DNA from: Microbacterium stercoris | Lineage (GTDB): Bacteria; Actinomycetota; Actinomycetes; Actinomycetales; Microbacteriaceae | Assembly: GCF_017592545.1 (NCBI RefSeq) | Contig: NZ_JAGFOA010000001.1 | Coordinates: forward strand, 719,587 to 783,586 | Length of the DNA: 64,000 nucleotides | Direction: 5' to 3' | Shown: in pieces, positions 6,258 through 15,089 of the stretch | Numbering within the stretch: the stretch's first letter is position 1 | How the letters are laid out: each line of letters begins with the position of its first letter | Translations under genes and position numbers: made by a program | Notes under the pieces: generated by a model | Seen by the model: the letters and a program-made list of their open reading frames with translations, nothing else | The model's database searches: none | Told to the model about the DNA's origin: nothing

Positions 6258-7619
6258 ATGGATCGCAGACTGCTGGGCGCGGGGCTGCTCGCCGGCGCGC
6301 TCGTGGTAACCGGATGCACCGCGGGTGGCGGCGGGGAGGGCGGCGGCGGGGGCGACGCCTCGACCATCAAGGTGGCGTACCAGAAGTACGGCACCTTCAC
6401 CCAGGCCGACACCCTCATGGCGAAGGTGAAGGAGGAGTTCGAGGCCCAGAACTCCGAGGTCACGGTCGAGCTCGTGCCGATCGAGGCCCAGCAGAACGAC
6501 TACTTCACCAAGCTCGCCCTCATGAACCAGTCACCGGCGACCGCTCCCGACGTGATGTACGAGGACACCTTCATGATCAAGTCGGACGTCGACGCGGGCT
6601 ACCTCGCGCCGCTCGACGACTACGTCGAGAGCTGGGACGAATGGGACCAGTTCTACGACAACGCCAAGGACGCGGGCCGCGGCGACGACGGCAGCATCTA
6701 CGGCATCCCGATGGGCACCGACACCCGGGCCCTCTGGTACAACACCGACCTGTTCGAGCAGGCTGGCCTGCCCGTGCCGTGGGAGCCCAAGACGTGGGAG
6801 GACGTGCTCGATGCCGCGGCCACCATCAAGGCCGAGCTTCCCGATGTCGTGCCCATGAACGTGTACTCCGGCAAGGCTCAGGGCGAGGCCGCGTCGATGC
6901 AGGGCTTCGAGATGCTGCTCTACGGCACCGAGGACACCCTCTACGACACCGATTCGCAGAAGTGGGTCGTCGGATCCGACGGATTCGTCGACTCGCTGCA
7001 GTTCATCGCCGATCTCTACCAGGGCGGTCTCGGCCCGACCCCGCAGCAGGCGCTCGACAAGAACCTCGGCAACCTCGTCTCGGGCGAGTGGCTGCCGCAG
7101 GGCAAGCTCGCGATCGACCTTGACGGCTCGTGGCTGAGCGGCACCTGGCTCGAGTCCGGCACAAACCCGTGGCCCGAGTGGAACGACGTGATGGCGCAGG
7201 CGCCCATGCCGACCCAGAAGGGTCAGGACCCCGGCGCCGTCAGCATGTCGGGGGGCTGGACGCTCGCGATGGGCTCGGGATCGAAGAACCCGGATGCGGC
7301 CTGGGAGTTCATGTCGCTGGCCCTCAACAAGGAGAACTCGCAGAACTACGACATCGAGGCGAGCCAGATCGCCGTGCGCGAGGACGTGGCCACCGACCCC
7401 GAGTACGGAGCGTCGAACCCGTCGTTCGCGTTCTTCTCGTCGATCGTCGACGTGACGCACTTCCGCCCCGCGACCTCCGACTACGCGAAGATCTCGAACG
7501 AGATCACCGTGGCCATGGAGGCCGTGATGACGGGCCAGCAGTCGCCGGAGGAGGCCGCGGCGGCCTACGACGAGGCCGTCATCGGGATCGTCGGCGAGCA
7601 GAACACGCAGGATGGCTGA
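6258..7619 (+). CDS. sugar ABC transporter substrate-binding lipoprotein
   Basis: Binds an oligosaccharide or glycoside outside the cell for import. The 453 residues begin with a lipoprotein signal (lipobox VTGC, Cys20), then a glycine-rich tether and a family-1 solute-binding fold starting at STIKVAYQKYG. A typical ligand-site segment is SMSGGWTLAMG. The ATG at 6258 follows the purine-rich GAAGGAG. It is first in an operon with two permeases and a GH38 enzyme behind the operator at 6177-6201, so the ligand is probably an alpha-mannoside. No ATPase gene is present; such systems commonly share an MsiK-type ATPase encoded elsewhere. Confidence 0.88.
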   Translation: MDRRLLGAGLLAGALVVTGCTAGGGGEGGGGGDASTIKVAYQKYGTFTQADTLMAKVKEEFEAQNSEVTVELVPIEAQQNDYFTKLALMNQSPATAPDVMYEDTFMIKSDVDAGYLAPLDDYVESWDEWDQFYDNAKDAGRGDDGSIYGIPMGTDTRALWYNTDLFEQAGLPVPWEPKTWEDVLDAAATIKAELPDVVPMNVYSGKAQGEAASMQGFEMLLYGTEDTLYDTDSQKWVVGSDGFVDSLQFIADLYQGGLGPTPQQALDKNLGNLVSGEWLPQGKLAIDLDGSWLSGTWLESGTNPWPEWNDVMAQAPMPTQKGQDPGAVSMSGGWTLAMGSGSKNPDAAWEFMSLALNKENSQNYDIEASQIAVREDVATDPEYGASNPSFAFFSSIVDVTHFRPATSDYAKISNEITVAMEAVMTGQQSPEEAAAAYDEAVIGIVGEQNTQDG

Positions 7620-8565
7620 CCGTCACTCCGAGACGGCGCTGATCGTCGGGGTCGCCGCGCGCCGCAGGCGCGGCGGCCCCGGCGGGCCGAGCGGCCGGCT
7701 CGCGCGAGACGCCGTGCGCGCGCTGCCGCTGCTTCCGGCCGTCGTGCTGCTGGCCATCTTCCTGATCGGGCCCGTGATCAGCGCCTTCTTCGGCGCCTTC
7801 ACCAATGCCTCGCTGCGCGGCGCCGCGGCCCGGGGCGCCGAGTTCGTGGGTTTCCGCAACTTCACCGACCTGTTCGCCGATCCGGACTTTCCGAAGTCGG
7901 TCGTGATCACACTCGTGTTCCTCATCGGATCGGCGATCATCGGCCAGAACGTGCTGGGCATGGTGCTCGCCCTCGCGATGCGGTCGGCGCACGGCATCAC
8001 GGGCAGCGTCGTGTCGACGATCGTGGTGGCGGCGTGGGTGCTGCCCGAGATCGTCGCGTCGTTCGCCTGCTACGCGTTCTTCGCCCCGGAGGGCACGCTC
8101 AACACCCTGCTGTCGCTGGTCGGCATCACCGGCCCGTCCTGGCTCTACGACTGGCCGCTGTTCTCGGTCATCCTCGCGAACACCTGGCGCGGCACGGCGT
8201 TCTCGATGCTCGTGTACTCGGCGGCCCTGTACGAGGTGCCGCCCGAGATCAACGAGTCGGCCGAGATGGACGGCGCACGCGGGTGGCAGCGCTTCGCGTT
8301 CATCACGATCCCGATGATCCGGCGCAGCATCTCGACCAACCTGATGCTGACGACGCTGCAGACGCTGTCGGTGTTCACGCTCATCTACGTGATGACCGGG
8401 GGCGGTCCCGGCACCGACTCCGCGACGCTGCCGATCTTCGCCTACCAGCAGGCCTTCCAGTTCTCCGAGCTCGGGTTCGGCACGGCCATCGCCGTGATCC
8501 TGCTCGTCGTCGGCGGCGTCTTCTCGCTCATCTACATCCGCGCACTGCGCCCGGAGGTCGACTGA
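7612..8565 (+). CDS. sugar ABC transporter permease (MalF/UgpA type)
   Basis: An inner-membrane subunit of 317 residues that forms the channel with its partner at 8565. It has a basic N-terminal tail, hydrophobic segments starting at ALPLLPAVVLLAIFLIGPV, and the coupling loop ESAEMDGARGWQRFAFITIP, the EAA motif that docks the ATPase. The ATG overlaps the end of the binding-protein gene by eight bases, so translation is coupled. The role in mannoside uptake is inferred from the operon. Confidence 0.88.
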   Translation: MADRHSETALIVGVAARRRRGGPGGPSGRLARDAVRALPLLPAVVLLAIFLIGPVISAFFGAFTNASLRGAAARGAEFVGFRNFTDLFADPDFPKSVVITLVFLIGSAIIGQNVLGMVLALAMRSAHGITGSVVSTIVVAAWVLPEIVASFACYAFFAPEGTLNTLLSLVGITGPSWLYDWPLFSVILANTWRGTAFSMLVYSAALYEVPPEINESAEMDGARGWQRFAFITIPMIRRSISTNLMLTTLQTLSVFTLIYVMTGGGPGTDSATLPIFAYQQAFQFSELGFGTAIAVILLVVGGVFSLIYIRALRPEVD

Positions 8566-9407
8566 TGTCTCTTGCCCTCACCTCGCCCCGCGGCCGCGGC
8601 CTGCGCATCACGGCGAACCTCGTGGCCCTGCTCATCGGCGTGTGCTTCCTGCTGCCGATGCTCTGGCTGGTGTTCGCGTCGTTCGACGGCAGCGCCACCC
8701 TCTCTGTGCGGCTTCCCGACGAGTGGAGCATCGCCAACTTCGGCGCCGTGCTCACCCCCGAGCGCACCTTCATCCCGCTGGCCAACAGCCTGGTGCTCGC
8801 GGGTGGCTGCGCCGTCATCACGGTGGTGGTCGCGGTGCTCGCCGCGTATCCGCTCTCCCGTTACCGCCTGCGCATGAACAAGCCCTTCCTCTACGGCATC
8901 CTGTTCGGCACCTGCCTGCCCATCACCGCGATCATGGTGCCCGTCTACATGCTGTTCGTCTCGTTCGGCCTGCTGGATTCGATCCCCGGCACGATGCTGT
9001 TCCTGGCGGCGACCTCGCTGCCCATGGCGATCTGGATGATGAAGAACTTCATGGACTCGGTGCCGATCTCGCTGGAGGAGGCCGCGTGGATCGACGGGGC
9101 GTCGATGCTCACGACGCTCACCCGCGTGGTGGTGCCGCTGATGCGGTCCGGCATCGGCGTGGTGTTCATCTTCGTGTTCATGGGCGCCTGGGGGAACTTC
9201 TTCGTGCCCTTCGTGCTGCTGCTCACGCCCGACAAGCAGCCCGCCGCGGTCAGCATCTTCTCGTTCTTCGGCCAGTACGGGTCTGTCGCATACGGCCAGC
9301 TCGCCGCGTTCTCGATCCTCTACTCCGTGCCGATCCTCGCCCTCTACGTGCTCGTCTCCCGGCTGTCTGGTGGCGCCTTCGCGCTCGCCGGGGCGGTCAA
9401 GGGCTGA
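8565..9407 (+). CDS. sugar ABC transporter permease (MalG/UgpE type)
   Basis: The second membrane subunit (280 residues). After a short basic head comes a first membrane segment (VALLIGVCFLLPMLWLVFA). The ATPase-docking loop is SLEEAAWIDGASMLTTLTRV, and the chain ends with the FALAGAVKG tail usual for the MalG group. Its ATG shares the A of the previous stop codon (TGATG at 8563-8567), so it is coupled to the first permease. The GH38 gene follows after 33 bases. Confidence 0.88.
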   Translation: MSLALTSPRGRGLRITANLVALLIGVCFLLPMLWLVFASFDGSATLSVRLPDEWSIANFGAVLTPERTFIPLANSLVLAGGCAVITVVVAVLAAYPLSRYRLRMNKPFLYGILFGTCLPITAIMVPVYMLFVSFGLLDSIPGTMLFLAATSLPMAIWMMKNFMDSVPISLEEAAWIDGASMLTTLTRVVVPLMRSGIGVVFIFVFMGAWGNFFVPFVLLLTPDKQPAAVSIFSFFGQYGSVAYGQLAAFSILYSVPILALYVLVSRLSGGAFALAGAVKG

Positions 9408-9440
9408 CGCCCGACCGATTCACTCGAAAGGACCTCCTCC

Positions 9441-12400
9441 ATGCATGACGACATCCCGCTCACCGTCGGCCGCGCCAAGCGGGTGCTCGGCGAGCGCATC
9501 CTGCCCGCCGTCCACAACCGGCGTGCAGCTCTCGACGTCGCCTTCCACGAGCTGCCGGGTGAGCCCATCGCGCCCGCCGAGGGCCTCGCGCTCTCGTACG
9601 AACCCTTCGAGACCGGATCGCCCTGGGGCGCCGCGTGGGGCACAACGTGGTTCCGGGTGCGCGGCCGGGTGCCGGCCGAGTGGGCCGGGCGTCGCGTCGA
9701 GGCCGTGGTCGACCTCGGCTTCGACGCCGCGATGCCGGGGTTCCAGTGCGAGGGGCTTGTGTACCTGCCCGACGGCGAGCCGGTGAAGTCGCTCAACCCG
9801 CGCAACCAGTGGGTGCGGATCGCCGACGAGGCATCCGGCGATGAGGAGGTGGAGTTCTTCATCGAGGCCGCCTCCAACCCGGTGGTGCTCGATCGCCACC
9901 CGTTCCTGCCGACGCAGCAGGGCGACATCCGCACCTCCTCGCCGCAGAAGCTCTACACCACGCGGCACTTCGACCTCGCGGTGTTCGAGCCGGAGGTGTT
10001 CGAGCTCGCGCTCGATCTCGAGGTGCTGCTCGAGCTGCAGGCCGAGCTGCCCGAGTCATCCCCGCGGCGCATGCGCGTGCTGCAGGCGCTCGATGACGCA
10101 CTCGACCTCGTCGACCTGCAGGACATCACCGGCACGGCGGCAGCGGCCCGCGAGGCGCTCGCTCCCGCGCTCGCGTCGCCGGCCGAGGCCAGCGCGCACG
10201 AGATCTCGGCCGTGGGTCACGCGCACATCGACTCGGCGTGGCTGTGGCCCGTGCGCGAGACGGTCCGCAAGGTCGCCCGCACCACCTCGTCGATGACCGA
10301 CCTGATCGGCGAGACCAACGACTTCCTCTACGGCATGTCGAGTGCGCAGCAGTACGCGTGGATCAAGCAGCACCGCCCCGAGGTGTACGCGCGCGTCAAG
10401 GCCGCCGTCGCCGAGGGCCGCTTCCTGCCGCTCGGCGGCATGTGGGTCGAATCCGACACCGTGATGCCGACGGGCGAGGCCATCGCGCGCCAGTTCCTCT
10501 ACGGCCAGCGCTTCTTCGAGGAGGAGTTCGGCATCCGCTCGAAGGGCGTCTGGCTGCCCGACTCGTTCGGCTACTCCCCCGCCCTGCCGCAGCTGATGCG
10601 GCGAGCCGGATTCGAGTGGTTCTTCACGCAGAAGATCTCCTGGAACCAGGTCAACCGCTTCCCGCACCACACGTTCGCGTGGGAGGGCATCGACGGCTCG
10701 CGCATGTTCAGCCACTTCCCCTCGATGGACACCTACAACTCGCAGCTGTCCGGAGCCGAGGTGGCGCGGGCCACGCGCCAGTTCCGCGAGGCGCGGCTCG
10801 CATCCGGATCCATCGCGCCCGTCGGCTGGGGAGACGGCGGCGGCGGAACGACCCGCGAGATGACCGGCAGGGCCAGGCGTCTTGCCGACCTCGAGGGCTC
10901 CGCGAAAGTGCGGTGGGAGCATCCGGATGCGTTCTTCGACCGCGCGCGGGCCGAGCTGCCCGAGCCGCCGGTGTGGGTGGGCGAGCTGTACCTCGAGCTG
11001 CACCGGGCCACCCTCACGAGCCAGCACAAGACCAAGCAGGGCAACCGCCTGACCGAGCACCTGCTCATCGAGGCCGAGCTGTGGGCCGCGTCCGCCGCGT
11101 TCTGGGCCGGAGCGGACTACCCGTACGACGAGCTCGACGCGCTGTGGCGGCAGGTGCTGCTGCAGCAGTTCCACGACATCCTGCCGGGCACCTCCATCGC
11201 GTGGGTGCATCGCGAGGCCGTCGAGCAGTACGCGCGCGTGGCGCGGGAGGCGACGGCGCTGATCGAGCGGGCGCAGGCCGCGCTCGCCGGGTCGGGCGAG
11301 GAGGACGTCGTCTTCAACCCCGCGCCGTTCGCCCGTGACGGCGTGCCCGCGCTCGGTGCCGCGCGAGCGGTGGCGGCATCCGGATCCGTCGCCGTCACCG
11401 AGCAGGACGGCGGCTTCGTGCTCGAGAACGACCTGGTGCGCGTGGTGTTCACGCACGACGGGCTGATCACCTCCGCCGTGGATCTCGCAACCGGCCGCGA
11501 TGCGATCCCCGCGGGTGCCGAGGCGAACCTGCTGCAGCTGCATCAGGACTTCCCGAACATGTGGGACGCGTGGGACGTCGATCGCTACTACCGCAATCGC
11601 GTGGACGACCTGCGTGAGGCGGCCTCGCTGACGCTCGAGGAGGGATCCGGATCCGTCACGCTCGTGATCCGCCGCGCCTTCTCGCAGTCGGCGGTCGAGC
11701 AGCGGATCACCCTGCGGGCCGGATCGCGTGCGCTCGAGTTCGCCCAGACCACCGACTGGCACGAGACCGAGAAGTTCCTCAAGGTGGCGTTCCCGCTCGA
11801 CATCCAGGCCGAGCACACGGCGGCGGAGACGCAGTTCGGATACGCGAAGCGCGTCACGCACACCAACACGAGCTGGGAGGCCGCGAAGTTCGAGACCTCC
11901 ATGCACCGCTTCGTGCACGTCGAGGAGCCCGGGTTCGGCGTCGCCCTCACGACCGACTCCACCTACGGGTACGACGTCACGCGCGACTCCACGCCCGAGC
12001 AGGGCGTGACCACCACGGTGCGGCTGTCGCTGCTGCGCGCGCCGCGCTTTCCCGATCCGGAGACGGATCAGGGCGAGCAGACGCATCGGTACGCGCTCGT
12101 CATCGGGGCGGACATCGAGCAGGCCACGGCCGCGGGCCTCGCGCTGAACCTGCCGATGCGGGTGGTCGCGGGCGGGCCGGTCGAGCCGGTGGTCACCGCC
12201 ACCGAGGGGCTGCTGATCTCGGCCGTGAAGCTCGCCGCCGACCGCTCGGGCGACCTGATCGTGCGCGTCTACGAGCCGTATGGACGCCGCGTCTCGGGCG
12301 TGCTGCGCTTCGGGCGACAGGTGTCAACGGTCGAGACGGCCTCGCTCATCGAGGACGGCGGCCTCGGCGAACTCGACCTGGTGGACGGTCGCGAGGTCTC

Positions 12401-12449
12401 GCTGTCGCTGACGCCGTTCGAGGTGCGCACGCTGCGCGTGCGGGGGTGA
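9441..12449 (+). CDS. alpha-mannosidase, glycoside hydrolase family 38
   Basis: Retaining zinc enzyme that removes alpha-mannose residues; cytoplasmic, as no signal peptide is seen. The 1002 residues are family-typical. The catalytic domain begins after an N-terminal beta domain of about 250 residues, with GHAHIDSAWLWP (zinc ligands His262 and Asp264). The nucleophile is Asp374 in WLPDSFGYSPALPQL, and QQFHDILPGTS follows near residue 575. The C-terminal half is the usual beta-sandwich region. It is the last gene of the ROK-controlled transport operon, so imported manno-oligosaccharides or glycan fragments are the likely substrate. The AAGGACCTCC run upstream supports the ATG at 9441. Confidence 0.93.
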   Translation: MHDDIPLTVGRAKRVLGERILPAVHNRRAALDVAFHELPGEPIAPAEGLALSYEPFETGSPWGAAWGTTWFRVRGRVPAEWAGRRVEAVVDLGFDAAMPGFQCEGLVYLPDGEPVKSLNPRNQWVRIADEASGDEEVEFFIEAASNPVVLDRHPFLPTQQGDIRTSSPQKLYTTRHFDLAVFEPEVFELALDLEVLLELQAELPESSPRRMRVLQALDDALDLVDLQDITGTAAAAREALAPALASPAEASAHEISAVGHAHIDSAWLWPVRETVRKVARTTSSMTDLIGETNDFLYGMSSAQQYAWIKQHRPEVYARVKAAVAEGRFLPLGGMWVESDTVMPTGEAIARQFLYGQRFFEEEFGIRSKGVWLPDSFGYSPALPQLMRRAGFEWFFTQKISWNQVNRFPHHTFAWEGIDGSRMFSHFPSMDTYNSQLSGAEVARATRQFREARLASGSIAPVGWGDGGGGTTREMTGRARRLADLEGSAKVRWEHPDAFFDRARAELPEPPVWVGELYLELHRATLTSQHKTKQGNRLTEHLLIEAELWAASAAFWAGADYPYDELDALWRQVLLQQFHDILPGTSIAWVHREAVEQYARVAREATALIERAQAALAGSGEEDVVFNPAPFARDGVPALGAARAVAASGSVAVTEQDGGFVLENDLVRVVFTHDGLITSAVDLATGRDAIPAGAEANLLQLHQDFPNMWDAWDVDRYYRNRVDDLREAASLTLEEGSGSVTLVIRRAFSQSAVEQRITLRAGSRALEFAQTTDWHETEKFLKVAFPLDIQAEHTAAETQFGYAKRVTHTNTSWEAAKFETSMHRFVHVEEPGFGVALTTDSTYGYDVTRDSTPEQGVTTTVRLSLLRAPRFPDPETDQGEQTHRYALVIGADIEQATAAGLALNLPMRVVAGGPVEPVVTATEGLLISAVKLAADRSGDLIVRVYEPYGRRVSGVLRFGRQVSTVETASLIEDGGLGELDLVDGREVSLSLTPFEVRTLRVRG

Positions 12450-12520
12450 CGCGGCGGGGGCGTGACGCGTCGGGGGCGTGACGCGTCGGGCGATGCCGCG
12501 CCCGGCGGCGTGACGCGCCC
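12441..12520. repeat. imperfect 16-bp tandem repeat after the GH38 gene
   Basis: The unit CGGGGGCGTGACGCGT is present twice exactly (12455-12470 and 12471-12486), flanked by three degenerate units. The first of these includes the last codons and stop of the mannosidase gene. Each unit holds the self-complementary ACGCGT. It may act as a terminator region or be replication slippage; no function is shown. Confidence 0.6.
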
Positions 12521-12615
12521 GGGTGGGAGAACCGCTGTCGGGCGGCGCCCTGGCCCTGCCAGGATGAGCGCAACGGGCAGAGCCGCCCGACCCTCCCTCC
12601 CCCTGGAGCCCCCCA

Positions 12616-13395
12616 ATGAAGCTCTTCCGCAGCGCTCTGGCGCTCACCCTGATCGGCGGTCTCGTGGCGTTCGCGCCGACCGCCGCCCACGCCGCCGAGA
12701 CCCCCGCTCCCGGCTGGACCGTGCAGTACGACACCACCTTCTCGGCCGCGGATCTCGCGTCGACCCGCATCCTCGACGAGCCGGCGTGGAAGAACGGCGA
12801 GATCCAGCGCTACGCCCCGTCGCAGGTGGCGCCGCTGGACGGCGGCGGTATGCGTCTGCGCGTCGAGAAGGTGGGCGACCAGTGGATGTCGGGCGCCGTC
12901 GAGCTGCGCAACGTGGTCATCCGTCCCGGTTCGTACGTCACGGCGTCGGTCAAGCTGCCCGAGGGTCAGGGCTTCTGGCCCGCCTTCTGGATGTGGAACA
13001 CGGCAGGTGGGCGCGACACCAGTGAGATCGACATCGTCGAGGCGGCGAGCCCCTGGTGGCACGAGGCGGTGCAGTCGGTGCACGGTGCGAAGAAGACCGG
13101 TCTCGCGTCGATCGTGACCCGGATGGATGGATCCTGGGCCGACGAGGTGCACGACTACGCGGTCTGGTGGGAGCGCGACTTCGTCAACTTCTACATCGAC
13201 GGCGTGCAGGTCGGCCGCTACGCGGGCAAGAACATCCCGACCGCCGACATGTTCGCGATCTTCAACGTCGCCGTCGGTGGCGCGTGGCCGGGGCTTCCCG
13301 ATGCGACCACCCCCAGCCCGGCCGACATGATCGTGCAGGACTTCACGGTGTACACCCACGGCGCCACGCGCCCCGGCGTGCCGCCGGTGAGCTGA
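12616..13395 (+). CDS. secreted glycoside hydrolase family 16 protein
   Basis: A predicted exported endo-beta-glucanase-like enzyme (259 residues). A Sec signal peptide ends near AAHAAE (residues 1-27). The GH16 jelly roll carries the catalytic signature SEIDIVEA with Glu137, Asp139 and Glu142 in the EIDxxE order, preceded by the conserved WPAFWMWN. The substrate could be laminarin, another beta-glucan or a galactan; the family motif alone does not decide. A GGAGC-type ribosome site precedes the ATG. It stands alone between the mannoside operon and the convergent F420 operon, and need not belong to either. Confidence 0.88.
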   Translation: MKLFRSALALTLIGGLVAFAPTAAHAAETPAPGWTVQYDTTFSAADLASTRILDEPAWKNGEIQRYAPSQVAPLDGGGMRLRVEKVGDQWMSGAVELRNVVIRPGSYVTASVKLPEGQGFWPAFWMWNTAGGRDTSEIDIVEAASPWWHEAVQSVHGAKKTGLASIVTRMDGSWADEVHDYAVWWERDFVNFYIDGVQVGRYAGKNIPTADMFAIFNVAVGGAWPGLPDATTPSPADMIVQDFTVYTHGATRPGVPPVS

Positions 13396-13426
13396 GGCCG
13401 GCGCGGGCCGCGAGGCGCGGCGCGAC

Positions 13427-14035
13427 TCAGAGGAGCGCGGACGTCCGCGGGCCGAGGCCCAGAGACGCCGCCGCGCGCAGCTGCTCGGCCGTGTCGACGT
13501 CGCGGCGCAGGGTCGAGTCGGCTCGCACCTCGAGGCGGACGAAGCCGGATGCCGCGTGCCGCGCGGCCGAGTCGGCGCCGAACGCGGGCGCCAGGTGCTC
13601 CCCGGGCCTCGCGGTCACGAGGGTCGTGCCCGTGCCCTCGGCATCCGGCGTGAAGGCGCGCGCGTGCGCCTCGGCCCGCGCGAGCGCGCCGTCGAGATCG
13701 GCCGGATCCAGCGCGGGCAGGTCGCCGAGCATCACCGCGCGGGGTTGGTCGACCTCCACGGCGTCGAGCCCTGCCGCGATCGCGGCGTTCAGGCCCGCGC
13801 CCGGGTCGGGAACCACCCACAGGTCCGCGTGCCCCGGATCGAGCCGCAGCGCGTTCGCGACGAACTCCTCATCCGAGCACACGAGCACAACGTCGGACAC
13901 ATTCCGCGCGCGGCATGCCACCTCGAGGGTGTCGAGGGCGATCGCGGAGGCGAGCTCCGCGCGATCCGGATGCTCCAACCGGGACTTGCCCCCCGGCCCC
14001 TTGACGGGGATCACGAGCACCCAGCCGGGCGTCAC
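13427..14035 (-). CDS. fbiD: phospholactate/phosphoenolpyruvate guanylyltransferase (FbiD/CofC)
   Basis: Activates phosphoenolpyruvate (actinobacterial FbiD) or 2-phospholactate (archaeal CofC) with GTP to supply the side chain of coenzyme F420. The 202 residues start with the nucleotidyltransferase motif VLVIPVKGPGGKSRL and include LWVVPDPGAGLNAAIAAGL and a metal-binding MLGDLPAL. The GTG start at 14035 overlaps the fgd stop as GTGA. It is the last gene of a leftward four-gene operon with fbiC and fgd, which agrees with the assignment. Confidence 0.88.
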   Translation of the reverse strand: MTPGWVLVIPVKGPGGKSRLEHPDRAELASAIALDTLEVACRARNVSDVVLVCSDEEFVANALRLDPGHADLWVVPDPGAGLNAAIAAGLDAVEVDQPRAVMLGDLPALDPADLDGALARAEAHARAFTPDAEGTGTTLVTARPGEHLAPAFGADSAARHAASGFVRLEVRADSTLRRDVDTAEQLRAAASLGLGPRTSALL

Positions 14036-15042
14036 GCGAAGCGCTCGCGCAGCTTCGGCAGCACCTGCTCGCCATACAGACGCAGGAACGCCTCCTGGTC
14101 GTGCCCGGGGTCGTGGAACACCAGGTGGCGGAAGCCGAGCTCCACGTAGCGCGCGATCGCCTCGATGTGCTGCTCGACGTCGTCCGACACGATGAACCGC
14201 GACGCGGCGCGCTCGATCGGCAGCTCCTCCGCGCGGCGCTGCATCTCGATCGGGTCGTGGATGCCCGTCTTCTCCTCGGGCTTCAGGGCCAGCGGCGCCC
14301 AGAAGCGCGTGTTCTCCTTCGCCTGCGCGAGGTCGGGGCGGAACGAGACCTTCACCTCGATGAGGGTGTCGACGTCGTCGCGCGAACGGCCGCCCTTGGC
14401 GATGCCGTCGTCGAACGCGGGGAGCAGCTCGTCGGTGTACAGCGTCGACGCCTTGCCGCTCGTGGTGATCCATCCGTCGGCCATACGACCCGCGAGACGG
14501 GTCGCCGCGGGGCCGGATGCGCCGATGTAGATCGGGATCGGCGTCTCGGGGCGGTCGTAGATCGTCGCGTTGTTCGTGGAGTAGTAGGTGCCGTCGAAGG
14601 TCACGCGCTCGCCCGCCCACAGCTCGCGGATGAGCAGGATCGCCTCCTTCATGCGCTGGAAGCGCTCGGGCGACTCGGGCCAGTCGAGACCGAGGGTGAC
14701 CTCGTTCAGGGCCTCCCCCGTGCCGACGCCGAGAATGAAGCGTCCCGGGTGCATCGCGCCGAGCGTGCCGAACGCCTGGGCCACGACACCCGGGTGGTAG
14801 CGGAACGTGGGTGTGAGCACCGAGGTGCCCAGCAGCACCCGCTGGGTGCGCTCGCCGACGGCTCCGAGCCACGGCAGCGCCGCCGGGGCATGGCCGCCGT
14901 CGTGCATCCAGGGCTGCATATGATCCGACAGGAATACGCTGTCGAATCCCATCTCCTCCGCCAGCACCGCGTAGTCGAGCAGCTCGCGGGGCCCGAACTG
15001 CTCGGACGAGGCCTTGTAGCCGAAGCGCATCGGAATGGTCAT
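14032..15042 (-). CDS. fgd: F420-dependent glucose-6-phosphate dehydrogenase
   Basis: Oxidises glucose 6-phosphate and reduces F420 to F420H2, supplying the reductant for F420 enzymes. The 336-residue luciferase-like TIM barrel closely matches mycobacterial Fgd1: LGYKAS-type N terminus (RFGYKASSEQFGPREL), SDHMQPW, GTSVLTPTFRYHP, GVGTGEALNE, and FHDPGHDQEAFL near the end. This is from memory of the family, not a search. The ATG at 15042 follows AAGGAG. It lies 47 bases after the monooxygenase gene and overlaps fbiD. Confidence 0.9.
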   Translation of the reverse strand: MTIPMRFGYKASSEQFGPRELLDYAVLAEEMGFDSVFLSDHMQPWMHDGGHAPAALPWLGAVGERTQRVLLGTSVLTPTFRYHPGVVAQAFGTLGAMHPGRFILGVGTGEALNEVTLGLDWPESPERFQRMKEAILLIRELWAGERVTFDGTYYSTNNATIYDRPETPIPIYIGASGPAATRLAGRMADGWITTSGKASTLYTDELLPAFDDGIAKGGRSRDDVDTLIEVKVSFRPDLAQAKENTRFWAPLALKPEEKTGIHDPIEMQRRAEELPIERAASRFIVSDDVEQHIEAIARYVELGFRHLVFHDPGHDQEAFLRLYGEQVLPKLRERFA

Positions 15043-15089
15043 GGGGCTCCTTAGTCGGGCGTGGTTTTCGGCGTGGTTTTCGGACGCGG

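Noticed and set aside
10056..12086. Leftward frame inside the GH38 gene
   Set aside because: Antisense of a well-supported enzyme with its catalytic motifs on the plus strand; no recognisable domain.
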